From Mesorhizobium sp. WSM3860 (GTDB lineage Bacteria > Pseudomonadota > Alphaproteobacteria > Rhizobiales > Rhizobiaceae), in the NCBI RefSeq assembly GCF_002294995.1, contig NZ_NSGF01000003.1:419243-483242 (forward strand): a DNA stretch of 64,000 bases, written 5' to 3'. The translations under genes were made by a program, and so were the position numbers. Every line of letters starts with the position of its first letter. The stretch's first letter is position 1. The notes below the pieces were generated by a model. It did not search any database. It was not told where the DNA came from and saw nothing but the letters and a program-made list of their open reading frames with translations. Positions 34,917 through 42,585 of this stretch are shown in pieces.

Positions 34917-35566
34917 GCGACGATCCCGAGACCGCGCGCCAGATCGAAGAGTTGGCCGCCGACGACCGGCCGCTGCTGGTGCTCGATGTCGATGATGTCG
35001 TGCTTGAATTCGTCCGGCCCTTTCCGCATTTCCTGAAGACGCGCGGCTTCCGGCTGTCGCTCGCCTCCTTCCGCCTCACTGGCAACATTGCCGAGAGGGC
35101 ATCCGGCCGGCTGATCGAGCAGGCCGAGGTCGCGGCCCTTCTCGGCGATTTCTTCGATGCCCAGGCCGATTGGCAAAGCATCACCGATGGCGCCGCGGAG
35201 GCACTGGCGTCGCTCGGACAGCGCGCCGAGATCGTGCTCCTGACCGCGATGCCGCACAAGCACCGCGCCGTGCGCCGGGCGCATCTCGACGTGCTCGGCC
35301 TGAACTACCCGCTGCTGACCACGGAAATGGCGAAGGGACCGGCGATCGCCAAGCTGCGCGGCGCCACGGGTAGGCCGGTCGCCTTCGTCGATGACCAGCC
35401 CACCAACCTGATTTCGGCGCGCAATTCGGTCGCCGACGCGCATCTCTTCCACCTGATGGCCGACAACACGCTGCGCGCCTTCCTGCCGCCGACGCCGGAC
35501 GACATCATTACCGTCGACAACTGGCGGGAGGCGACCCCGAAGATCGCCGGCGCGCTCGGTCTCTGA
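34913..35566 (+). CDS. HAD-superfamily hydrolase-like protein
   Basis: 217 residues. The N-terminal LLVLDVDDVVLEF (about 21-33) carries the DxD nucleophile motif, IVLLTAMP (about 108-115) the motif II Thr, EMAKGPAIAKL the motif III Lys, and VAFVDDQPTN (about 160-169) the motif IV acidic pair. All four are present, so phosphatase activity is plausible, but no substrate can be named. The four-base overlap with the DUF3572 gene indicates coupling. A family B repeat follows its stop. Confidence 0.8.
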   Translation: MSDDPETARQIEELAADDRPLLVLDVDDVVLEFVRPFPHFLKTRGFRLSLASFRLTGNIAERASGRLIEQAEVAALLGDFFDAQADWQSITDGAAEALASLGQRAEIVLLTAMPHKHRAVRRAHLDVLGLNYPLLTTEMAKGPAIAKLRGATGRPVAFVDDQPTNLISARNSVADAHLFHLMADNTLRAFLPPTPDDIITVDNWREATPKIAGALGL

Positions 35567-35569
35567 AGC

Positions 35570-35666
35570 GCGTCGCGCTGGCGCGGATCCAGGCGACGGG
35601 CTTTGAGTCTCTGTTTTTGTGCATGTCGTTTTCGCAAAGCCGCTGCACGCTTTTGCGCGACATGCA
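35570..35666. repeat. Composite palindromic repeat, family B
   Basis: AGCGCGTCGCG near 35570 pairs loosely with GGCGACGGGCTT near 35592. A second hairpin is bounded by TGCATGTCG (35620-35628) and CGACATGCA (35658-35666) with the core CGCAAAGCCGCTGCACGC. The unit matches 32511-32618 in order and sequence. It fills the gap between the HAD gene and the convergent secreted-protein gene. Confidence 0.7.
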
Positions 35667-35679
35667 TTACTTCAAGCGT

Positions 35680-37209
35680 TCAGGGCTTCAATTTCGCCCC
35701 TGCCCCGCCGTTGTCGTCCTGACCTGATCCGTCATCCTGGCCGGCGCCGTCGTCCTGAATGGCATCGGCCGGCTTCAGCATGGCGCCGTTGACCGTGACG
35801 GACCCATCGGCCTTGGTGTTGATCATCCATTCCAGCCGGCCGTCCGGCAGCGTCCTGCCAAAACCTTTGACAGCCAACGCGAACGGAAAGGCCTGCGCCA
35901 TCTGCTCATCGCTCTTGGCCGCTTCCTTCAGGGCATCGACGATCTTGTCGTAGCCGGCGATGTCGATGGTAACGCTTCCATCTGTTTTCTTGCTATCCGG
36001 GAAAAACACCTCGCCTTCCATGGCGACTTCGATATCGCCATTCTTCACCGTCGAGTGCCTGAACACGACCTTGGGCTTCTTGGCCTTGAAATCGTCGACC
36101 AAGGCCTTGCCGAATTCATCTGGCAGCGGCGGATTCTTACTGAGATCAAAGGCTTCGATCGTCTTCCTCGCCATCGTATCGAGATCGATATTGGCGCCGC
36201 CGAAGTTCAGGTCGATGTCCGTTGGCAACAGCGGCACCGTCCATTCAGGCAGGGTCTGGTGCGGGATCGTCAGCCCGGAAGCCTTGATCGTGTAATCGAC
36301 CTTGCCGTTCTGGGAGACGCCGTCCATGCCGAATGCAGTGCTGAATTGCGCCGCCCCGAATTTGCCGACAGGGGTCTCCACCTCGAAATTCTTGAAGCCG
36401 TAATTGCCGTCGACCCTTTCCCAGATCGGCAGCGCGGCCAGCAAGAGCGATTTGAGCTCAGCCTGGTTCGCCTTGAGTTTGGCTTCGTCCTCATTGGCCA
36501 CGGCAAAGGCAAGCAGATCGAGCATCGACTTCGTGCGCACGCCCTTGCCGTTCGCATCCACCGACAGTTCCGGCGTTCTCAGCGTCAGCGGAAAATTCAT
36601 TCCGTTGTCGGGATCGTCGATCTTGATCGTCTCCACGAAGCTCGAGACTTTCTGCGTCGCCGTGAAGTCGACGCCGCCACTGGCCGATTTGCTGGCGGCA
36701 ATGGTTGCGGTGCCCGCCCCGGCGGTGACCTCTGCCTGCTGCTTGGCCTCTCGCGATGTCATCGTCATTCCGGCCATCGAACTGGCGCCACTGGTGAACG
36801 CTGCCAAGTTCGGATCGTAAACGGCGGTGCCTTTGCCGTCCTTGACCGTGATCTGCATGCTTTGCGGGCCTTTTGGTCCGTTGAATTCGAAGGACATGCT
36901 TTGGGAGAAATCCGAGGCGACGTCCCAGGACCCATCGCTGCGCGGCTTCACCATCAAGGCATAGGGCTCGAGATCGAATTTCAGCGGCTTCGGGTCGGGC
37001 AGGGCATCGACCAGAGCCTTGATGTCTACCGCAATTTTGTAGGCATCGCCTTCGGCCGAAACCTTGAGCACGCCTATGTCGAACGCCTGCTTGCCGAAGT
37101 AGCGCGCCAGGTTGTCGGAAAGCTGCTTCGCGCCCTGGCTGTCGACCGTCTGGGCGAAGGCTGGCGCGCTGAACGCGAGAACTGCAACAATTGGCAAAAC
37201 ACGCTTCAC
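35680..37209 (-). CDS. Large secreted/periplasmic protein of unknown function (DUF2125-like)
   Basis: 509 residues. A Sec signal peptide is clear: MKRVLPIVAVLAFSAPAFAQ with cleavage after AFA. The mature part is rich in beta-strand-like stretches. The segment DGRLEWMINTKADGSVTVNG (about 460-479) recalls the end of DUF2125 proteins, which bind the envelope, but the match is weak. The C-terminus is low-complexity: three QDD-Gly-type units (QDDGAGQDDGSGQDDNGG). No cysteine-based lipobox is present, so the protein is probably soluble in the periplasm. Family B repeat and HAD gene lie downstream; no operon partner is seen. Confidence 0.65.
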   Translation of the reverse strand: MKRVLPIVAVLAFSAPAFAQTVDSQGAKQLSDNLARYFGKQAFDIGVLKVSAEGDAYKIAVDIKALVDALPDPKPLKFDLEPYALMVKPRSDGSWDVASDFSQSMSFEFNGPKGPQSMQITVKDGKGTAVYDPNLAAFTSGASSMAGMTMTSREAKQQAEVTAGAGTATIAASKSASGGVDFTATQKVSSFVETIKIDDPDNGMNFPLTLRTPELSVDANGKGVRTKSMLDLLAFAVANEDEAKLKANQAELKSLLLAALPIWERVDGNYGFKNFEVETPVGKFGAAQFSTAFGMDGVSQNGKVDYTIKASGLTIPHQTLPEWTVPLLPTDIDLNFGGANIDLDTMARKTIEAFDLSKNPPLPDEFGKALVDDFKAKKPKVVFRHSTVKNGDIEVAMEGEVFFPDSKKTDGSVTIDIAGYDKIVDALKEAAKSDEQMAQAFPFALAVKGFGRTLPDGRLEWMINTKADGSVTVNGAMLKPADAIQDDGAGQDDGSGQDDNGGAGAKLKP

Positions 37210-37261
37210 GTCAATTCTCCGTCAGGCTCGGAAGGCGAAATCGTTTCGTACTTCTGGTAAG

Positions 37262-37297
37262 AAAAAAGCGGTACAGCCGCAAGGGACGACTGTACGC
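37262..37297 (-). terminator. Rho-independent terminator of the GNAT gene
   Basis: On the minus strand GCGTACAG (near 37297) pairs with CTGTACCGC (one bulged base) and TTTTTTC follows, 16 bases after the acetyltransferase stop. Confidence 0.75.
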
Positions 37298-37312
37298 CAA
37301 AAGCCCGCGCCG

Positions 37313-37888
37313 CTAAAGCACCAGGCGCATCAGCGGCCTGCCTGGCTTGCGCTCCAGAAGCCTCTCGAACCCGGCCTTCTCGAACACGCGCGACGAGCCG
37401 ACGAACAGCCCGATCGAACGCGAATCGCGCGACAGATCGATCGGGCAGGCTTCCAGCAGCCTGGCGCCATTTTCGCGGGCAAAGGCGATGCCGCCGTCGA
37501 CGAGACGATGAGTGATGCCCCTGCCCCGCGCCTTGGCGCGAATGAAGAAGCAGGAAATCGCCCAGACGTTCGGGTCGTGGGCGTCCGCGGGATCGACAGG
37601 CGCCGAGCCCCTGCCCTGATTGTTCCATTCGGGCACGTCGGCGCGCGGACCCATCTGCATCCAGCCGACAGCCTTGCCGTCCTCGAAAGCCAGAAGCCCC
37701 GGCGGCGGGCCGGCTTCGATGCGCGCCTTGATGTGATCCTTGTTGCGCTCGCGGTCGCTCGCCCGCCGCTCCGCCGGGGTCAGCCGGAAATGCGTGCACC
37801 AGCAGCCGTAACAGGCGCCCTGCTTGCCGAAGAGATCCTCGAAATCGGTCCAACGCTCAGGACTCAGCGGCACTATGGTCGTGCTCAT
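37313..37888 (-). CDS. GNAT family N-acetyltransferase
   Basis: 191 residues from the ATG at 37888 ([16 protein letters not shown]), preceded by GGGGAGAACGT; six further codons upstream are open but lack a ribosome site. The acetyl-CoA-binding segment is [20 protein letters not shown] (about 115-134), a variant of the Q/RxxGxG/A motif, followed by a helix and [10 protein letters not shown]. The N-terminal [11 protein letters not shown] with three cysteines is typical of a rhizobial GNAT subgroup of unknown substrate. It diverges from dinB over 77 bases and may share the LexA box there. Confidence 0.85.
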   Translation of the reverse strand: MSTTIVPLSPERWTDFEDLFGKQGACYGCWCTHFRLTPAERRASDRERNKDHIKARIEAGPPPGLLAFEDGKAVGWMQMGPRADVPEWNNQGRGSAPVDPADAHDPNVWAISCFFIRAKARGRGITHRLVDGGIAFARENGARLLEACPIDLSRDSRSIGLFVGSSRVFEKAGFERLLERKPGRPLMRLVL

Positions 37889-37944
37889 ACGTTCTCCCCA
37901 GGCCAAGCTTGTTGCCGGCCCTGCACTGTCGTACCATTGCGTTT

Positions 37945-37959
37945 GTTCTCTTTATGTTC
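37945..37959 (+). promoter_or_regulatory. LexA (SOS) box GTTC-N7-GTTC
   Basis: GTTC at 37945-37948, seven bases, GTTC at 37956-37959: the exact alphaproteobacterial LexA operator. It ends 6 bases before the likely dinB start at 37966 and lies 57 bases upstream of the divergent GNAT gene. DNA damage should therefore induce dinB. Confidence 0.85.
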
Positions 37960-37965
37960 GCAGCG

Positions 37966-39282
37966 ATGGCGGCTCCTGTCAACAATCCCGAACACGGCTT
38001 TTGTCGCGACTGCCTGGCTTTTCAGCGCAGCGAGACGCGCCGTTGCGAGCGCTGCGGCAGCCCGCGCCTTGTCGGCCACCCCGAGCTCTATCGGCTACAC
38101 ATCGCCCATATCGATTGCGATGCGTTCTACGCCGCCATCGAAAAGCGCGACAATCCGGCGCTGAAGGACAAGCCGGTGATCGTCGGCGGCGGCAGGCGCG
38201 GTGTCGTCTCCACTGCCTGCTACATCGCCCGTATCCAGGGCGTGCGCTCGGCGATGCCGATGTACAAGGCGCTCGAGGCCTGTCCCGAGGCCGTGGTGAT
38301 TCCGCCGAACATGGAAAAATATGTCGGCGTCGGCCGCGAGGTGCGCGCGCTGATGCAGGCGCTGACGCCGCTGGTCGAGCCGCTGTCGATCGACGAAGCT
38401 TTTCTCGACCTCGCCGGTACCGAGCGGCTGCATGGCATGCCCCCGGCGCTTGTGCTGGCCCGCTTCGCGCAGACCGTCGAAAAGGAACTCGGCATAACCG
38501 TTTCCGCCGGTCTCTCTTACTGCAAGTTCCTGGCCAAGATCGCGTCGGATTTCCGCAAGCCGCGCGGCTTTTCGGTCATCGGCGAGGCGGAGGCGCGGAG
38601 CTTCCTCGCCGAGCAGCCGGTCACGCTGATCTGGGGCGTCGGCAAGGCCTTGGCCGCGACGCTCGAGCGCGACGGCATCCGCACCATTGCCCAGTTGCAG
38701 CGCATGGAGCGCGGCGAGCTGATGCGCCGTTACGGTGTCATGGGCGACCGGCTCTACCGGCTTTCGCGCGGCGAGGACGACCGCCGCGTCGATCCCGACG
38801 GCGATGCCAAGAGCGTGTCGGCCGAAACGACCTTCGACAACGATATCGGCTCGCTGGCAGAATTGGTGCCGGTGCTGCGCGGCCTGTCGGAAAAAGTCTC
38901 GGCGCGGCTGAAGAAATCCGGCATTGCCGGGCGCACCGTGGTGCTGAAGCTGAAAACGCAGGACTTCAAGCTGCGTACCCGCAACCGCCAGCTTGGCGAT
39001 CCGACACGGCTGGCCGATCGCATCTTCCAGACCGGGCTCGATTTGTTGCGTCGCGAGGCCGACGGCACGAAATTCCGCCTGCTCGGCATCGGCGTCAGCG
39101 ATCTTTCCGACGACGGGAAGGCCGATCCGCCGGATCTGGTCGACGTCCAGTCCCGCAAGCGCGCGCTGGCCGAAACCGCAATCGATGAGCTGCGCGACAA
39201 GTTCGGCAGGAAGGCCGTCGAGACCGGTTATACGTTCGGCAAGGGCCGTGCTGCCAATCCGCCCGAGCCGCTCGAGGACTGA
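37966..39282 (+). CDS. dinB: DNA polymerase IV with N-terminal zinc-ribbon-like extension
   Basis: 438 residues from the ATG at 37966 ([12 protein letters not shown]); ATG 37954 lies inside the LexA box and is unlikely. Y-family lesion-bypass polymerase: catalytic acidic residues in [18 protein letters not shown] (near 46-63) and [11 protein letters not shown] (near 139-149), the thumb/little-finger motif [14 protein letters not shown], and a C-terminal little finger with [13 protein letters not shown]. coli DinB begins at the first of these; here about 40 residues precede it with C-x2-C-x10-C-x2-C (FCRDC, CERC), a probable zinc ribbon. Expression is SOS-controlled by the adjacent LexA box. 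Confidence 0.93.
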   Translation: MAAPVNNPEHGFCRDCLAFQRSETRRCERCGSPRLVGHPELYRLHIAHIDCDAFYAAIEKRDNPALKDKPVIVGGGRRGVVSTACYIARIQGVRSAMPMYKALEACPEAVVIPPNMEKYVGVGREVRALMQALTPLVEPLSIDEAFLDLAGTERLHGMPPALVLARFAQTVEKELGITVSAGLSYCKFLAKIASDFRKPRGFSVIGEAEARSFLAEQPVTLIWGVGKALAATLERDGIRTIAQLQRMERGELMRRYGVMGDRLYRLSRGEDDRRVDPDGDAKSVSAETTFDNDIGSLAELVPVLRGLSEKVSARLKKSGIAGRTVVLKLKTQDFKLRTRNRQLGDPTRLADRIFQTGLDLLRREADGTKFRLLGIGVSDLSDDGKADPPDLVDVQSRKRALAETAIDELRDKFGRKAVETGYTFGKGRAANPPEPLED

Positions 39283-39310
39283 GACTGGTTGGCATTCATG
39301 GCGGGCTTGA

Positions 39311-39814
39311 TCAGGTGCGATGCAGGTCGATCCGGCTCGTCACCATGGTCGTGCCGGTTTTCGGATCCGTGTCGGTCACTGTCAGCCGCATGCTGTCGCT
39401 GCCGGTCTTTTCGACGGTCAACTGCGCTTTGCGGTCGCCATTGACCTCCTTTGCCCAACGGATGCCGAGATTGAGCGCGTTGCCCGAACGGCTGCCGTTC
39501 AATTGCGCCGGCCCGGTACGTGAGCCGATATAGACGCCGCTATAGCCCCTGCCGGTGGCCTTCAGATCCGCGCTGATCTCCCGCGTCATCAAGATCAGCC
39601 CGCGGCATTTGCCGTCGAGCGACAGCGAGGTCGAGGTGGCGCCGGATTGGAAGTCGCAGGAGATATTCACCGTCGGCGCATTCGCGCTCACCTTGAAGGT
39701 GCCGTTGCCGGCGAAGCTGCCCTGGAACGAGCGCAGGAAATCGGCATCGTCGGCATAGGCACTGGCCGCAGTCATCAGGCAGCCGGCGAGAACGAGCGGA
39801 ACCACTGGTCTCAT
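39311..39814 (-). CDS. Small secreted protein of unknown function
   Basis: 167 residues from the ATG at 39814 (MRPVVPLVLAGCLMTAASAYA), preceded by GGGGGAG; the open frame continues to 39967 without a ribosome site. The N-terminus is a signal peptide; cysteine 12 is followed by LMTAASA and lies in the hydrophobic core, so a lipoprotein is possible but Ala-x-Ala cleavage looks better. The mature part has alternating hydrophobic strands (SLDGKCRGLILMTREIS; LNLGIRWAKEV) suggestive of a beta barrel. No family is recognised. It converges on dinB with a 28-base gap. Confidence 0.7.
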   Translation of the reverse strand: MRPVVPLVLAGCLMTAASAYADDADFLRSFQGSFAGNGTFKVSANAPTVNISCDFQSGATSTSLSLDGKCRGLILMTREISADLKATGRGYSGVYIGSRTGPAQLNGSRSGNALNLGIRWAKEVNGDRKAQLTVEKTGSDSMRLTVTDTDPKTGTTMVTSRIDLHRT

Positions 39815-39970
39815 GGAAAGTCTCCCCCGTTTGGAGCCGAAACGCGCCTCCTGGCCTCGGAAGGCGCAAACAGACTCAGGAACGCAAGCGATCTTGGCAG
39901 GTTCCCCTGCCGATATGACCGTTTTGCAACAAGGCCAGTTGGCGTGAGGGTATTTTAAGCCTGGCACGGC

Positions 39971-41155
39971 TCAGGCCGAGAGCGCGGCCTTCACCCAATC
40001 CAGCCGCGCTGCCGGCACCAACCCGTAATTGTAGAAATTGATGCCGTCGACATCAGCCATCCGCGCCGGGCTGACCTTCGCCGCGAGCAACTGCGGACCG
40101 GCCATTTCCGGGTAGAAAAGCCGGTAGCCGGTGCCGAGAAACTTCCCGGCGCCGAGCGCGGCGCGGCCGGCCGTCACCAAGCTTGCGACATCCTCGGCCT
40201 GCATGTCATAGGCGCACAGCATCGCCCCGTCGCAGACCTTGCCGAGAGCCGCCAGATCGCAGCCTCCCAGCCAGCCGTCCTTGAGATCGATGATGAGGAC
40301 CTTGGTGGCTGGATGCGCCACCTCGCGCAACTCGGCGACCAGACTGGTCACCGGCTCGAAGCGCCAGAGCAGATAGGCGTGTAGCTCCGGCCACGGCCCG
40401 AAAACTTCGAGTCCGCTCGCTGGAAAACCGGGGAAGCGCCGCTCCGGCACTGCGCGCTCGCAGGTCTCGACGATCCATTGCCGGACGAGCTCTCGCGCCG
40501 GTTCGGCGTTGATGCCGGCTTTGGCTGCGCGTTCGATACAGGACGGACAGAAGCACAGCGACAGCAGGAAATCCTCCTCGGGCGTCAGCCCAACGCCGTC
40601 CTTCTCGTGATGGTACTCATGAGCAAATCCCATGAAGGAAGGGCTTTCGAGTTCGATCGTGTCCGGCTGGTACCCGTGCGAGATGTCCGCAACCAGCGCC
40701 CGCACATAGGCGCGCGCGTCGGGATGCGAGGGACAGAGATTGTAGTAGTTGGGATCGCCGAAGGCATTGCGCGTAACCGCCTCGCGATGAAGCATGCCGA
40801 GGCGGGTGTTGTGCAGGCACACCGTCCAGCAAGAGACCCCGGGGCCGCCCTCTTCCCGCCGGCGGACGAGTTGGCCAAGCACGTCGCCGCCTTCGCCGAT
40901 CACATCGGCGACCTTGGGCTGGATGGCGAGGTCGGCCCATCGCGCCGCTGACGGCTTGAAATAGATGGTGCCATCCTCTGGAAAATAGGCTTTCCGCCGC
41001 GGGCTGCGCGGCTGCAGGAAGCGACCGGCATGATAGGAGGTGGCCAGGCTGATCATGTTGAGGCCGGCGCGCTGGACAATATCGCGCTCGACGGTCTCCA
41101 GGCCGAGATCCTGAATGTCCCAGGGATATGTCCACATCGAAAGCTGCATGCTCAT
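39971..41155 (-). CDS. Unrecognised 394-residue protein, probable TIM-barrel (glycosidase-like)
   Basis: The alternating strand-helix pattern (MSMQLSMWTYPWDIQDLG; GLNMISLATSYHAG; PDTIELESPSFMGFAHEYHHE; HPATKVLIIDLKDGWLGG; VDGINFYNYGLVPAARLDWV) is that of a TIM barrel. A CFCPSCIERA segment (about 200-209) with paired cysteines, and the acidic, aromatic strand ends at ELESPSF and DLKDGW, recall uncharacterised glycoside-hydrolase-like proteins. I cannot assign a family with confidence. It is the last gene of the minus-strand catabolic unit, 31 bases after the deacylase stop. Its role is probably in processing the imported compound. Confidence 0.6.
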   Translation of the reverse strand: MSMQLSMWTYPWDIQDLGLETVERDIVQRAGLNMISLATSYHAGRFLQPRSPRRKAYFPEDGTIYFKPSAARWADLAIQPKVADVIGEGGDVLGQLVRRREEGGPGVSCWTVCLHNTRLGMLHREAVTRNAFGDPNYYNLCPSHPDARAYVRALVADISHGYQPDTIELESPSFMGFAHEYHHEKDGVGLTPEEDFLLSLCFCPSCIERAAKAGINAEPARELVRQWIVETCERAVPERRFPGFPASGLEVFGPWPELHAYLLWRFEPVTSLVAELREVAHPATKVLIIDLKDGWLGGCDLAALGKVCDGAMLCAYDMQAEDVASLVTAGRAALGAGKFLGTGYRLFYPEMAGPQLLAAKVSPARMADVDGINFYNYGLVPAARLDWVKAALSA

Positions 41156-41186
41156 CCTCGGTTCTTCGCCCCTTCCGGTGCCGGCG

Positions 41187-42197
41187 TCAGCCTTCGACCG
41201 GCTCGGCCACTTGCATCAGGCAGTCGCCGGCCTCGCACATGGTGTGCAGCCGGCGCGACAGCACAATGCCGCTTTCGGAAAAATGCAGCGCCTCCTCGGC
41301 AAGCTCCAGCCGTTCGAGATCGTGATACCATCCCGCCAGTTGGCCAGCGCTGACGCTGTCGCCGAGGCGGACCGCAGGCTCGAACCAGCCGCGCCGCGTC
41401 GCGTAGATGCCCTGGCTGTGCCTCGACAGCGAAAGCAACCGCGTCGGCTTCGCCGGCTCTACGTCCGATGTGAGCACCGGCGCCGCGACCACGCCCAGCA
41501 CGACCATCAGGCGATCGAGCGCGCGAGCGGTAAGCGTCATCGAATCAACGGTAGCGGTTCCGCCGCCGCCGAATTCGCCGCTGAGGCCGATGGCGCCAGC
41601 CCGACGCGCGGCACCCATCGAGGTCGGCGAGGCCTGGCCGTTGTCTGCGACGAAGCCGAATGGCATCCCGAGCGCGCGCATTAGCTCGACACCCCGCCGA
41701 TGGCGCTCGGCATCGGCATTGCGCTCGACCAGCGCCGTCGGCAGATGCTCCATCGAGGTGCCGCCCGAATGGATGTCGAAGACGACATCGTGACGGGGAA
41801 ACAGTTCCGTTTCCAGGAAATGGGCGAGCCGACTCGTCGGCGTGCCCGACGCCTCGCCCGGGAACGCCCGGTTGAGGTTGCCGCCGTCCAGCGGTGAGCA
41901 GCGCTTGGCGGCCATGACCGCCGGCGCATTCGCCATCGGCAGGATCGTGATGCGACCGCTTATTGCGGCCGGATCGAGCTGGCGGATCAGCTTGGCCAGC
42001 GACAGCTCGCCCTCATACTCGTCGCCATGGTTGCCAGCCATCAGCAGCAGTGACGGACCCTCCCCGTTGCGAATGGTGCAGATCGGCACCTTGATCTGGA
42101 AATAGGGCGAGCGGTCGACCGAGAACGGAATGCTGAGATAGCCGAGCGTTTTGCCATCGCGGTCGAAATCGAGCGTGTGGACAAGGCCGGTATGCAT
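41187..42197 (-). CDS. Succinylglutamate desuccinylase/aspartoacylase-family deacylase (AstE/DoeB-like)
   Basis: 336 residues, a zinc carboxypeptidase-fold enzyme. Metal ligands H57 and E60 stand in AGNHGDEYEGE and H143 in VVFDIHSGG; GNLNRAFPGEASG (about 106-118) carries the substrate Arg. The nearest characterised group by eye is DoeB, the N-acetyl-diaminobutyrate deacetylase of ectoine breakdown, but ectoine hydrolase (DoeA) is absent here, so the substrate is another N-acyl compound. The C-terminal half (about 230-330) forms the family's beta domain. The start ATG 42197 lies 9 bases after the stop of ridA. Confidence 0.88.
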   Translation of the reverse strand: MHTGLVHTLDFDRDGKTLGYLSIPFSVDRSPYFQIKVPICTIRNGEGPSLLLMAGNHGDEYEGELSLAKLIRQLDPAAISGRITILPMANAPAVMAAKRCSPLDGGNLNRAFPGEASGTPTSRLAHFLETELFPRHDVVFDIHSGGTSMEHLPTALVERNADAERHRRGVELMRALGMPFGFVADNGQASPTSMGAARRAGAIGLSGEFGGGGTATVDSMTLTARALDRLMVVLGVVAAPVLTSDVEPAKPTRLLSLSRHSQGIYATRRGWFEPAVRLGDSVSAGQLAGWYHDLERLELAEEALHFSESGIVLSRRLHTMCEAGDCLMQVAEPVEG

Positions 42198-42206
42198 GCT
42201 GTCCTC

Positions 42207-42551
42207 TCAAACGGCCGCGACGGCGGTGACCTCGATGCGCAGGTCCGGGTCGGCCAGACGCGCTTCGACGCAGGCGCGTGCCGGCAGGCGCTCGCGATCC
42301 ACCCAGGCATCGTAGATCTTGTTCATCGCGTCGAAATCGCCGATCTGCGGCAGGAAGATATTGACCGCCACGAGCTTCGACTTGCTGCTGCCGGCCTCAT
42401 GCAGCAGCGCCTCGACCTTGGCCAGAACATCGCTGGTCTGCGCTTCGATGCCCGCCTTGCGGTCGTTGGCGACCTGGCCGGCTATGTGCACCATGCCGCC
42501 ATACACCACCGCCTGCGACATGCGAGGGCCGGACTGGAAGTATTTAATCAT
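42207..42551 (-). CDS. RidA family enamine/imine deaminase
   Basis: 114 residues from the ATG at 42551 (MIKYFQSGPRMSQAVVYGG); a long upstream frame is an artefact. RidA proteins hydrolyse reactive enamines or imines released by PLP enzymes. The conserved arginine appears in LPARACVEARL (near 90-100) and the closing glutamate in RIEVTAVAAV. The residues GQVAND in loop one fit the broader Rid family. Its position straight after a PLP-dependent lyase fits a clean-up role for that enzyme's imine product. Gaps on both sides are short (34 and 9 bases), so it belongs to the operon. Confidence 0.9.
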   Translation of the reverse strand: MIKYFQSGPRMSQAVVYGGMVHIAGQVANDRKAGIEAQTSDVLAKVEALLHEAGSSKSKLVAVNIFLPQIGDFDAMNKIYDAWVDRERLPARACVEARLADPDLRIEVTAVAAV

Positions 42552-42585
42552 CTTGGATCCTTTCGAGATCTGCTTGGAGGCCTGG

